From NCBI GenBank assembly GCA_050260215.1, contig JBLNBU010000022.1, positions 1 through 39,291 on the forward strand: a stretch of 39,291 nt of DNA, read 5' to 3'. Of the stretch, positions 23,864 to 31,476 are shown one piece after another. The notes beneath the pieces are model-generated. The model ran no database searches. It worked only from the letters and a program-made list of their open reading frames with translations, and was not told the origin of the DNA. This stretch comes from JBLNBU01 sp050260215 (GTDB lineage: Bacteria > Pseudomonadota > Alphaproteobacteria > Rhodospirillales > Magnetospirillaceae). Position 1 is the stretch's first letter, and every line of letters begins with the position of its first letter. A program made the translations under genes and the position numbers.

Positions 23864-25998
23864 CACGCCGCCTCCGCGCTTGCATCGGCCCTATCGGGCA
23901 GGGTGAACGAGAACAGGGTACCGGCACCATGCCGGCTGTGGACGGTGACCTCGCCACCCAGCCGGCGCACCGCCGTGCGCACGGCGGCCAGGCCGACTCC
24001 GCGGCCCGAGACCTCGGACACGTCGGGGCGGGTGGATATTCCGTCGGCGAAGATCAGCTCCACGCCTGGATCCGGCGACAGTCCGGCCGCCTGGGCGCGG
24101 GCGCGCAGGGCCTCGACGTCGATGCCGGCGCCGTCGTCGGCGATGTCGATGCGGATGCGTCCCTCGCCGGCGGTGACGGTGCAGCGGATCTGGCCCGCCT
24201 CGTCCTTGCCGGCGGCCAGGCGCTGTTCGGGGGGTTCGACGCCGTGGTCGACGGCGTTGCGGAACACGTGGGCCAGGGCGCGGAACAGGGGCTGGAAGAC
24301 TTCGGGCAGTACCAGCACGTCGTCGCCCTCGACCACCAGCGGCGCCATTTCCTTGCCGCAGCGTTCGGCGATGCGGCGGACCAACGGGTCGAAATCGGCC
24401 AGCACTACCTTCAGCGACACCTTGCGCAGCGCCTCAATACGGCGGAGCAACTCGGCGGCGGCGCCGTCGCCGGATGCGCGGGCCAGCCCGCGGGCCATGT
24501 CTTCCAGGCGGCGGAATTCCTCAAGCGGCAGGCTGACCATGCCGCGGCTTTCCAGGAAGCCGTCGCCGAGGACTTCGCGGATGCCGTCGAGGTCGGCGTC
24601 GAGTGCGGCGGGCAGCTCCGCGCCCCTAATGGCGTCGCGCAGCTGGGCCGGCTCAGGCGGCTGGCCGGCGTCGCGCAGCTCCTGCAGGCGGCCTTCCAGG
24701 GCGTGCAGGGCGCCCGGCAGGGCGTCGAAGCCGAACTGGTTGAAAGTGCCCTTGAAAGTGTGGATCTCGCGGTAGATGACGTCCAGGGCCTCGGTGGGGG
24801 CATGGGCCTGCAGCACAGCCTCGACCTCGTCGGCGAGGAAGCGGCGGACGTCGTCGAGAGCCATGAAGAAGTCGTGGGAATCGCTGACGGCGGCAACGAC
24901 GATTTCCAGACGGCGGCGCTCGCGCTCGACCTGGCGGGCCAGCCAGCGGGCCTCCGTGACATCGGTGGCCACCAGCATGATCGAGCCGTTGTCGAGCGCC
25001 TTGTACTCGGTCTCGAGGATCTTGCCGCCGAGCGCGATCTCGCCTGGCAGCAGCGACAAGATGATGGCCCGGCGGATCGGCTCGGGCTCGCCCAGGGCCT
25101 TGGCGGTCACCGCGCGCAGCAAGGTGCGCCGGTCGGCCGCGTCGGGGCCGGGGAACAGCAGTTCGTCGGCGGCGCGCCCGGCCGGGGTGGTGCCGAACAT
25201 CTCCTCGCAGGCGCGGCTGTAGCCGTCGTCGACCACCATGTCGGGGCCGAAGGACAGGAAGCCCTGGCCCGAATTGTCGAGCAGGGTCTCGACCTGCTCG
25301 GTCTTGACCCTGGCGGCGCGGTACAGCACGTCCTGGCGGCGACCCGAGGCGTGGACGAACAGCGACACCAGGATGCTGACCAGCACCGCGGCGATCACAT
25401 AGGCATAGGCGACGCGGCGCAGGGCCTCGGAAGCGGTTTCGGCGCGGGCCTTGGCGGTGACGGTCGACTCGGCGATGATTGCAGACAGCTGGCGCGACAG
25501 CCCGTCCACATGGGCGTTGTAGGGCGAGATGAAGGCGAACGACGTCTTGAAGTCGATCTCCAGCATCGATCCGACCCACTCGATGGCGCCCTTGTAGACG
25601 GTCAGGTCGTCGATGAAGCGGTCCAGCACCGGCCGCTGCGCCTCGGCGGCCGAGTTGCGGTAGTCGCGCAGATCGGCGGCCACCGCCTCCACCCGCCCGG
25701 ACAGGTCCTGGATGCGCGCGGTGTACCCTGCCGGGTCGCCGCCGGCCGCGGCCTCGGTGATCAGGCGGTACATGTCGGTGTTGGCGGTCTGCAGCCGGCT
25801 GTTGATCTGGGCCAGGCGGGCCGAGCTCTCCAGGTCGGTCTCGACCACGGCGCGCATGGCGTCTTGCTGGGTGCGCAGTGCGGTGGCTCCCAGCAGGAAC
25901 AGCGCGCCCAGCACCACCACCACCACCAGCGGCAGCGGCACCATACGAAAGGCGAAGGGCAGGGCGCGGCCGTGGCCGGCGAGGCTGCGGGGATCCAT
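23863..25998 (-). CDS. Membrane CheA-like kinase with PAS and internal Hpt domain
   Basis: This 711-aa protein has membrane helices at about 20-40 and 199-217 flanking a chemoreceptor-like helical periplasmic domain, then a PAS domain (about 232-350). An Hpt domain contains His413 (EIHTFKGTFNQFGF). A CheA-style HATPase domain follows, with an N box at about 577-586 (HVFRNAVDHG), Asp622 in ADDGAGID and a G box at 665-669 (SGRGVGL). There is no CheW-binding P5 domain and no clear P3 dimerisation domain, and the Hpt is internal rather than N-terminal. It therefore looks like a receptor and CheA-like kinase merged in one chain, independent of chemoreceptor arrays. AAGGAG in the end of the previous gene serves as its ribosome binding site. 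Confidence 0.92.
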   Translation of the reverse strand: MDPRSLAGHGRALPFAFRMVPLPLVVVVVLGALFLLGATALRTQQDAMRAVVETDLESSARLAQINSRLQTANTDMYRLITEAAAGGDPAGYTARIQDLSGRVEAVAADLRDYRNSAAEAQRPVLDRFIDDLTVYKGAIEWVGSMLEIDFKTSFAFISPYNAHVDGLSRQLSAIIAESTVTAKARAETASEALRRVAYAYVIAAVLVSILVSLFVHASGRRQDVLYRAARVKTEQVETLLDNSGQGFLSFGPDMVVDDGYSRACEEMFGTTPAGRAADELLFPGPDAADRRTLLRAVTAKALGEPEPIRRAIILSLLPGEIALGGKILETEYKALDNGSIMLVATDVTEARWLARQVERERRRLEIVVAAVSDSHDFFMALDDVRRFLADEVEAVLQAHAPTEALDVIYREIHTFKGTFNQFGFDALPGALHALEGRLQELRDAGQPPEPAQLRDAIRGAELPAALDADLDGIREVLGDGFLESRGMVSLPLEEFRRLEDMARGLARASGDGAAAELLRRIEALRKVSLKVVLADFDPLVRRIAERCGKEMAPLVVEGDDVLVLPEVFQPLFRALAHVFRNAVDHGVEPPEQRLAAGKDEAGQIRCTVTAGEGRIRIDIADDGAGIDVEALRARAQAAGLSPDPGVELIFADGISTRPDVSEVSGRGVGLAAVRTAVRRLGGEVTVHSRHGAGTLFSFTLPDRADASAEAA

Positions 25999-26001
25999 CC
26001 G

Positions 26002-26538
26002 CTAGTACTCCTTCACCATCATGTGGAAGGCGCGGACGAACCCGATGCCCGATGCCGCCGAGGCCTGGCGGCTGACGATCACCTCGACGTTGGGCTCGCT
26101 GTTGATGCCCATGACGCAGCTGCCGCTGCGCACGCAGGCCAGGTCGGCGGTGATGGTCAGCGCGCCGTTGCGGCGGGCGAAGTCGAGGATGCGGGGAAAG
26201 TGGGCCTCCTGGCCCAGGGCGACGATGGCGACCTTGTAGCGGGCCGCGTCCAGGTCGCGCACGTCGACCGCCACCGGGACCAGCTCGACCTTGGGGTTGC
26301 GGTTGGCGGCAATCCACCCGGATATGGCCTGGGCGTCCTGCACCGAGGCGCGGTTCTGGCCGTCCTGGATCACCGCCACCTCGATGCGGCCGCGGGGCGG
26401 ATCGTTGAGGAAGTTGATGCCGCGGATGCCGATCTCGATGTCCTTGAGCGAGGTGGCGCCTGCCGGCCCGCAGCCAAGCGCCGCCGCCAGCACGACGGCC
26501 GGAGCGATGCGAAGCCAACGGGTGCGGATGGGGTTCAC
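26002..26538 (-). CDS. YfiR-like periplasmic protein
   Basis: This 178-aa protein has a signal peptide (cleavage near AGA-TS, residue 29) and no other membrane segment. The C-terminal half resembles the YfiR/DUF4154 family: a strand-rich part followed by ALTITADLACVRSGSC with Cys135 and Cys141, then VEVIVSRQASAASGIGF, and a helix ending in AFHMMVKEY. YfiR in Pseudomonas is a periplasmic, disulfide-bearing repressor of a membrane signalling enzyme. By analogy this one may sit between the TonB-dependent receptor upstream and the membrane kinase downstream. The GTG start at 26538 has GGAGG upstream. Family assignment is moderate; no diguanylate cyclase is present here. Confidence 0.75.
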   Translation of the reverse strand: MNPIRTRWLRIAPAVVLAAALGCGPAGATSLKDIEIGIRGINFLNDPPRGRIEVAVIQDGQNRASVQDAQAISGWIAANRNPKVELVPVAVDVRDLDAARYKVAIVALGQEAHFPRILDFARRNGALTITADLACVRSGSCVMGINSEPNVEVIVSRQASAASGIGFVRAFHMMVKEY

Positions 26539-26549
26539 CTCGCCTCCCG

Positions 26550-28589
26550 TCAGTAGTGCACGGTGGCCGTGCCGAAGACGCGCCGGTCCGCGGCGGGGCC
26601 GGCGTCGACGGTCTGCTTGGTCCGGTTCAGCTGCTGGCCGGTGACGGCCAGGCGCAGCCATTCGGTGACGTCCCAGCCGACGCGGGCGTCGACGACGAAA
26701 TAGTCGTCGATGTGCTGGCGGTACAGCGCGTCGCCGGCGTCGTTGACCCGCATCTCCTCGAAGCTGGACTGCCAGCGCCCGTTAAGGTCGATCTCGACCG
26801 GCCCCAGCGTGCGGCCCAGCCCCAGGACGACGCTGTGGACCGGGGTTCCGTGGCGGTTGTCGACGCTGCTGTTGGGCACGGTCTGGCCGCGATTGACGGT
26901 CAGGTCGTCGCGGATGAACACGGCGGCATAACCGGTTCTCCACCGCCAGCCCTCGGCGTTGGAGCCGGTCAGCCCAAGCTCGCCGCCGATGGCTTCGCTG
27001 CTGCCGATGTTGGAGGCGTAGTTGTAGCCGTTGCCGGCGGTCACCGCGGCGTCACCCGGCACGGCGATCAGCTCGCGGCTGGTCTGGTAGAACACCGCTG
27101 CCTTGGCCTTGGACAGGATGTCGGGCAGGCTGCGGGTGTAGTCCAGCTCGTAGTTCATCACCACCGTCGGCTTGACGGCGGGCGAACCCTGGAAGGTCTG
27201 GCCGTTGGGCGGGCCGACGGTGAAGCTGGGATCGACCGGCTGCGGGAACAGGTCCAGGAACGACGGGATCTGCACCCCGCGCGCCGCCGACAGCCGCACC
27301 GTATCCAGGCCGGTGGGCTTGTACACCGCGGCCGAGTTGAAGCTGGGTTCGGTGAAGCGGATGCCGTCGAACTGGGCGGCCTTGTAGGCCAGGCCCGGGT
27401 CGATCAGCCCCGAGAACGAGGTGATCATGTGGTCGAGGCGCACCGAGTTGGTGAGCGCGACGGTGGGCGTGACCTGCCAAGTCCACATGGCGCTGGCGGC
27501 ATAGATGTCGGCGCCCAGGTTCTCGCCGGCATAGACCGAGCCCTCGACCCGGTTGTTGCGGTATTCCAGCCCCAGGCGCACCGAGTGGTCAGGCGCCGGC
27601 TTCATCAGGTCGCTGGCCTGGACCACGATCAGGTTGTTGGCGATGTACTGGCAGGTCCGGCAGTTGTAGCCGGCCAGGTAGCCGTATTCGACCCAGTTGC
27701 GGTAGGCGTCGAGATTGAGATAGCCGATGGCAGACTCGCCGCCGGCGCCGATCTTCTGGCGGTTGGTCGTGTAGCTGGTCCAGGCGGGATAGCCGCCCAG
27801 CGCCATCTCGTACTGCTTGGCCCGCCCGAAATCGGCTTCGGCGGTCAGTTCGACGCCCGAGGGCAGGTTGGCGCGGCCGTGGGCGTAAAGGGTCTGGTTG
27901 TAGGCGTGCGCCGGCGTGGATCCGAAATAGGTGCTGGGGTCCATAGGGCTCGGTTCTTTGGCCCCGTGCTCGCTGGCCGACAGGCGCAGGCCGGCGCGGT
28001 CGCCCCAGCGCACGGTGCCGACCCCGGACAGCTGCTGATTGCGCTGGCTGCCCATGCGGGCGGTCACCTCGTTGACGGAATCGAAGATCGGATCGAAGGT
28101 GACGATGTTGATCACGCCACCGACGGCATTGAAGCCGTACAGCGCCGAGTTGGGCCCCTTGATTACCTCGATTTGGCGGATTTCCTCCAGCTGGACGGGC
28201 AGGGTGGGCCAGGCGGTGTAGCCATAGAAGTCGACATAGATCTGCCGGCCATTGAGCAAGACGAGAACGCGCGGGCTGTTGGGCGAATTGTAGCCGCGGA
28301 TGCCCACGTCGGCAGACGCCGCGCCATAATGGTGCACGTCGACGCCGGCAATGAACCGCAGGACGTCGGGAATGTTGTCGGCACCCGAGCGGCGGATGTC
28401 GTCGGCGGTGATGATTTCCATGTTGACCGGGGCGTCGGCGGCGCGCTGGGGCGAGCCGGTGGCGGAAATGGTGACCGGCTCGCCGAACACCTCTTCCAGC
28501 CCGCCGTAGTCCATTACCTGCGCCTGGGCGGAAACGGCAAGCAACGCTGCCGCCAGTGCCCCCCCGAGCACGCCTGGAACGATCCTCAT
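26550..28589 (-). CDS. TonB-dependent outer-membrane receptor
   Basis: This 679-aa protein has a signal peptide (cleavage after AQA, residue 23), a possible TonB box (EPVTIS, about 37-42), a plug domain (about 45-165, with GIRGYNSPNSPRVLVLLNG and IEVIKGPNSALYGFNAVGGVINIVT) and a 22-strand barrel ending in an aromatic residue (ATVHY). It resembles the vitamin B12/colicin-type receptor branch. Cys310 and Cys313 form a CxxC in what is probably an external loop. The ligand is unknown. Being first in an operon of sensors instead of transport genes suggests a signalling role. The ribosome binding site is a run of eight G residues ending 3 nt before ATG, and codons 8-11 contain a run of seven G. Confidence 0.94.
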   Translation of the reverse strand: MRIVPGVLGGALAAALLAVSAQAQVMDYGGLEEVFGEPVTISATGSPQRAADAPVNMEIITADDIRRSGADNIPDVLRFIAGVDVHHYGAASADVGIRGYNSPNSPRVLVLLNGRQIYVDFYGYTAWPTLPVQLEEIRQIEVIKGPNSALYGFNAVGGVINIVTFDPIFDSVNEVTARMGSQRNQQLSGVGTVRWGDRAGLRLSASEHGAKEPSPMDPSTYFGSTPAHAYNQTLYAHGRANLPSGVELTAEADFGRAKQYEMALGGYPAWTSYTTNRQKIGAGGESAIGYLNLDAYRNWVEYGYLAGYNCRTCQYIANNLIVVQASDLMKPAPDHSVRLGLEYRNNRVEGSVYAGENLGADIYAASAMWTWQVTPTVALTNSVRLDHMITSFSGLIDPGLAYKAAQFDGIRFTEPSFNSAAVYKPTGLDTVRLSAARGVQIPSFLDLFPQPVDPSFTVGPPNGQTFQGSPAVKPTVVMNYELDYTRSLPDILSKAKAAVFYQTSRELIAVPGDAAVTAGNGYNYASNIGSSEAIGGELGLTGSNAEGWRWRTGYAAVFIRDDLTVNRGQTVPNSSVDNRHGTPVHSVVLGLGRTLGPVEIDLNGRWQSSFEEMRVNDAGDALYRQHIDDYFVVDARVGWDVTEWLRLAVTGQQLNRTKQTVDAGPAADRRVFGTATVHY

Positions 28590-28592
28590 GGT

Positions 28593-28600
28593 CCCCCCCC
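28593..28600 (-). repeat. G8 tract at the receptor ribosome binding site
   Basis: On the coding strand eight consecutive G bases end 3 nt before the receptor ATG and are the only purine-rich ribosome binding sequence there. A second run of seven G lies in codons 8-11 (28559-28565). Runs like these are prone to slippage. Confidence 0.8.
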
Positions 28601-28729
28601 TGGGCCCGACGCGCCCTCATCCTCGGCGAAGAGTTGGCCGGGTTCAAGCCGCGCGTCCTGCGGCGGGGTCATGCCTGCCGCCCGCCGGACGAATAGGTTG
28701 AATATGGTAGGATATGGCGGACCGCTAGG

Positions 28730-28741
28730 GAATACCCCCAT
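28730..28741 (-). repeat. Shared ATGGGGGTATTC motif, copy 1
   Basis: The 12-bp sequence GAATACCCCCAT (minus strand ATGGGGGTATTC) lies 141 bp upstream of the receptor start. An identical copy in the same orientation lies just before the gene at 31473-32321. Both copies are upstream of minus-strand operons, so it may be a common regulator site. Confidence 0.45.
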
Positions 28742-28840
28742 TGGTTGGACCTGGGGCGTGTCCGCCAATAGAACCATAGGCACGTCTTGGCCGTGCCAAA
28801 TGGCGACCAGTCCTGGACCATGGCCGCCACTGTTTCACGG

Positions 28841-28849
28841 TTATTCACA
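28841..28849 (+). promoter_or_regulatory. DnaA-box match TTATTCACA
   Basis: It matches the DnaA consensus TTWTNCACA exactly. The second box lies 149 bp further on in the same orientation. An AT-rich unwinding element is not evident. Confidence 0.5.
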
Positions 28850-28998
28850 GATCGAGGCGGCGGCGCGACTTGTCTTCGCAGGTGCCGAATTTTTGGCGTG
28901 CAGCCGCGACGGCGCACCTGCCCAGGATTCGGGCAGCGGGCGGGAAAGCGGGCTGACGCGCCGCCCCGGGGCGTGACGGCGGCGAAATTTCAACAGAG

Positions 28999-29007
28999 TT
29001 ATCCACA
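28999..29007 (+). promoter_or_regulatory. DnaA-box match TTATCCACA
   Basis: It is the strongest known DnaA-box sequence in enterobacteria, here preceded by a short AT-richer stretch (28984-28998). It lies 30 nt downstream of the stop of the kinase gene at 29037. Confidence 0.55.
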
Positions 29008-29036
29008 GGTTCTGGGGATTGCCCAATAGTGGGGGA

Positions 29037-30476
29037 TCATTCGCCCTTGGGCAGTGCCACGAACACCGAGCAGCCCAGTCCGGAGGCTGAGTCGATCCAG
29101 ATGCGCCCGCCGTGGTTCTCGACGATCTTCTTGCACACGGCCAGCCCGACGCCGGTGCCGCCATAGTCGCCCGCGCCGGCCACGCGCTGGAACATGGCGA
29201 ACACCTTGTCGTGGTACTGCGGATCGATGCCGATGCCGTCGTCTTGCACCACGAACCACCACTGGTCGGCCTGGGCGGTACAGGTGACGCTTATCCGCGG
29301 GCAATGGTCTGGGCGGCGGAACTTCACCGCGTTGTCGATCAGGTGGGTGAACAGGCGTAACAGCTCCGACCGGTTGCCTTGGATGACCGGCAGGTCGGGC
29401 TGGATCTCGACCGCCGCGCTGGCGGCGGCGACAGGCTCCGACAGCATCGCCAGGGCTTCGCCCACCACCTGGCCGATGGGGACGGGGACGGGGGCGCCCT
29501 CGTCGCGGCCGATGCGGGCGTATTCCAGCAGCCCGCCGATCAGGGCGTACATGCGCTTGGCCCCGTCGACGGCATAGCCCATGAACTCGCGCAGCTCGGC
29601 GTCGGCGCCGGGGCCGATGCGCCGCTCGATCAGGGTGATGTAGGTGCTGACCATGCGCAGCGGCTCGCGCAGGTCGTGCGAGGCCACCCAGGCGAAGCTT
29701 TCCAGGTCGGCATTGGCCCGCATCAGCACGCGGGTCTGCGCCTCGAGCCTGCCGCGCGCTTCGTCTTGTTCGTCCAGCAAGGTGTTGAAGGTTTGGCAGA
29801 CGGTGCCGATCTCGTCGTCGGCGCGCACGCTGGCCCGGGCCCGCTCGCCGCCGCGCAGGGCCTCGATGGTGCGGCCCAGCCGGTCGAGCGGGCGCAGGAT
29901 CACCGCCCTGAACAGCACCAGGGTGGTGATGACATAGGCCGCCATCAGCGTGCCGAAGGTGCCGAAGATGGCCAGCTGGCGGTTCTTTGAAGTGCGATAG
30001 GCGGCGGTCATCGCCCGGTCGCTGTGGGCCTTCAGTTCGCGGACCGAGGCCTGGAACTGGATGGTGTCCTGGAACAATTGCGATGCCAGGATGGGCAACA
30101 CCTGCGAGCCGGCCTGCTGGGCGCGCGCCTCGCCCAGGCGCTGCTGCAAGGGCCGCAATTGGACGAAGCGGATCGAAAGCGGGTCGACGATGCGCCTGAG
30201 CTCGGGGTCGTCGGGCGAGCCCAGTTCGGCCAGGGCGGCGGCGGCCTCCTCGTACTGGCGCTGCCACTGCATGGTGGCGCGGGCCTCGCCATAGAGCAGG
30301 ATCTCGTAGGTCAGCTGGATCAGCTGGGTGCCTTCGGTGGCGATGCGGTCGAGCTGGTCGTTGCGGCGGGTGTCGGCGAAGAAGGTGTGCTGGCTGATGG
30401 CCAGGGCGGCGATGGTCGCCGCGATGATGGCGACGCCGGTGACCAGGATCAGCCTGAAGCCGGTCTTGATGTCCAT
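29037..30476 (-). CDS. Membrane sensor histidine kinase of a periplasmic sensing operon
   Basis: This 479-aa kinase has membrane helices at about 8-28 and 168-189 around a helical periplasmic sensor, a HAMP domain (190-242), a coiled coil, a HisKA domain with His267 (VASHDLREPLRMV) and a HATPase domain (DDGIGIDPQY, GGTGVGLAVCKKIV). No receiver is attached. It is the third gene of an operon, 7 nt after a solute-binding protein gene. Because that binding protein has no permease or ATPase partner, it may present its ligand to this kinase. Catalytic domains are closely like those of the kinase at 19643-21235. Confidence 0.93.
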   Translation of the reverse strand: MDIKTGFRLILVTGVAIIAATIAALAISQHTFFADTRRNDQLDRIATEGTQLIQLTYEILLYGEARATMQWQRQYEEAAAALAELGSPDDPELRRIVDPLSIRFVQLRPLQQRLGEARAQQAGSQVLPILASQLFQDTIQFQASVRELKAHSDRAMTAAYRTSKNRQLAIFGTFGTLMAAYVITTLVLFRAVILRPLDRLGRTIEALRGGERARASVRADDEIGTVCQTFNTLLDEQDEARGRLEAQTRVLMRANADLESFAWVASHDLREPLRMVSTYITLIERRIGPGADAELREFMGYAVDGAKRMYALIGGLLEYARIGRDEGAPVPVPIGQVVGEALAMLSEPVAAASAAVEIQPDLPVIQGNRSELLRLFTHLIDNAVKFRRPDHCPRISVTCTAQADQWWFVVQDDGIGIDPQYHDKVFAMFQRVAGAGDYGGTGVGLAVCKKIVENHGGRIWIDSASGLGCSVFVALPKGE

Positions 30477-30483
30477 GGCCGGC

Positions 30484-31476
30484 CTACCGGGTGAACACGC
30501 TGACGGCCGAGGGCTTGACCGACTGTAGGGGGGCGGAGTGGACGGTCTCGGCGTAGTTGGGAATGCGCCCGCGGCTGGCGGTCTGGGCCAGCCAGCGCGC
30601 CTCGGAATCCATGGCTTCCAGGATTTCCTGGGGCAGGCTGACCACCAGCGACATGCGTGGCCACAGATAGGCCAGGTAGTCGGGGTCCAGGTTGAAGCGC
30701 TGGCGCAGGTACATGCGCGCGTCGTCGGGGTGGGTGCGCACCCAGTCCTCGGCCAGGATCAGCCCGCGCAGCAGCTTGCGGATCGCCTCGCCCTTGGGGG
30801 CCAGACCGACGTCCCGGGCCACCAGCAGCAGGTGCGCCTCGGTGCCGCCTTCCATCAGCTTGACGGCGTTGCGCCCCAGCCCCTTCTCGATGGCCAGCAC
30901 GTGGGGCTGCCAGACGATGGCGGCGTCGACCCTGCCTGCGACGGTGGCGTCGACCAGGTCCTTGGGCTGCAGGTCGACAATCTGCACGTCGCCGGCGGAC
31001 AGGCCCTGCATGGCAAGGAAGACCATCAGGTTGTGCTCGGCGCTCGAGGTGGCGGGGACCGCGATGCGCTTGCCCTTGAGGTCGGCGGGGGCGGTGATGC
31101 CGCGGTCGCGCCGGCCGACCAGGCCCTTGTTCCAGTAGCGGCAGATGTCGGCCAGGATGCGCAGGTCGGGTTCGTCGAAGCTGCGCTTGGCCACCACCAG
31201 GTCGGCGGCGGTGGCGATGTCGACCTCGCCGGCGCGCATGGCCTCGATGGCGGCGTTGCCCGAGGGGTAGCCGCGGATCTCGACCGCAAGCCCTACGCGG
31301 GCGAAGAAGCCGTGGTCCCTGGCGATCCATTCCAGCGCGCCGACGTCGCCTTCATAGGCGCCCAGGCGGATGGTGTCGGTGTGGGGCTGGCGGCTGCCGG
31401 AATGGAACACCCCCGCGCCGGCCGCGGCCAGGGTGGCCAGGATGATGACGATGACGATCGAGCCGGCCTTGGTCAT
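30484..31476 (-). CDS. NMT1/TauA-type solute-binding protein without a transporter
   Basis: This 330-aa protein has an N-terminal hydrophobic segment (about 5-23) that could be an uncleaved anchor or a signal peptide; there is no lipobox Cys. The body follows the SsuA/TauA/NMT1 binding-protein pattern: RLGAYEGDVGALEWIARDHGFF at the start, MRAGEVDIATAADLVVAK, LKGKRIAVPATSSAEHNLM, and GRVDAAIVWQPHV. Related proteins bind nitrate, sulfonates, thiamine precursors or aromatic acids. No ABC permease or ATPase gene is nearby. ATG 31476 overlaps the stop of the hydratase-like gene (ATGA), and the kinase gene follows. I infer a sensory role for this protein. Confidence 0.9.
   Translation of the reverse strand: MTKAGSIVIVIILATLAAAGAGVFHSGSRQPHTDTIRLGAYEGDVGALEWIARDHGFFARVGLAVEIRGYPSGNAAIEAMRAGEVDIATAADLVVAKRSFDEPDLRILADICRYWNKGLVGRRDRGITAPADLKGKRIAVPATSSAEHNLMVFLAMQGLSAGDVQIVDLQPKDLVDATVAGRVDAAIVWQPHVLAIEKGLGRNAVKLMEGGTEAHLLLVARDVGLAPKGEAIRKLLRGLILAEDWVRTHPDDARMYLRQRFNLDPDYLAYLWPRMSLVVSLPQEILEAMDSEARWLAQTASRGRIPNYAETVHSAPLQSVKPSAVSVFTR

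Larger units (their letters stand above)
28590..29036. other. 447-bp intergenic region upstream of the receptor operon
   Basis: The region lies between two genes on the minus strand and should hold the promoter of the receptor operon and the end of the kinase transcript. It contains two DnaA-box matches, the inverted repeats 28779-28784/28792-28797 (GGCACG, CGTGCC) and 28879-28885/28914-28920 (CAGGTGC, GCACCTG), a CTGCCC/GGGCAG stem at 28918-28936, and a palindrome CGCCCCGGGGCG at 28962-28973. A short open frame (28586-28783, minus) ends in an ATGA overlap with the receptor start but has no coding character. I recognise no riboswitch. Confidence 0.6.

Noticed and set aside
26002..26538. YfiBNR-type c-di-GMP control
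   Set aside because: No GGDEF or EAL domain gene occurs in the window, so only YfiR-like resemblance is claimed.
28586..28783. Small 65-codon gene upstream of the TonB receptor (ATGA overlap)
   Set aside because: No coding bias, no good ribosome binding site, and Pro/Gly-rich random-looking product; overlap can arise by chance.
26556..28976. Plus-strand open frame of 806 codons opposite the TonB receptor
   Set aside because: Composition is a shadow; the minus-strand receptor has signal peptide, plug and barrel features.
28841..29007. Chromosome or plasmid replication origin
   Set aside because: Only two DnaA boxes, no AT-rich unwinding element and no replication genes nearby; kept only as a DnaA-box observation.
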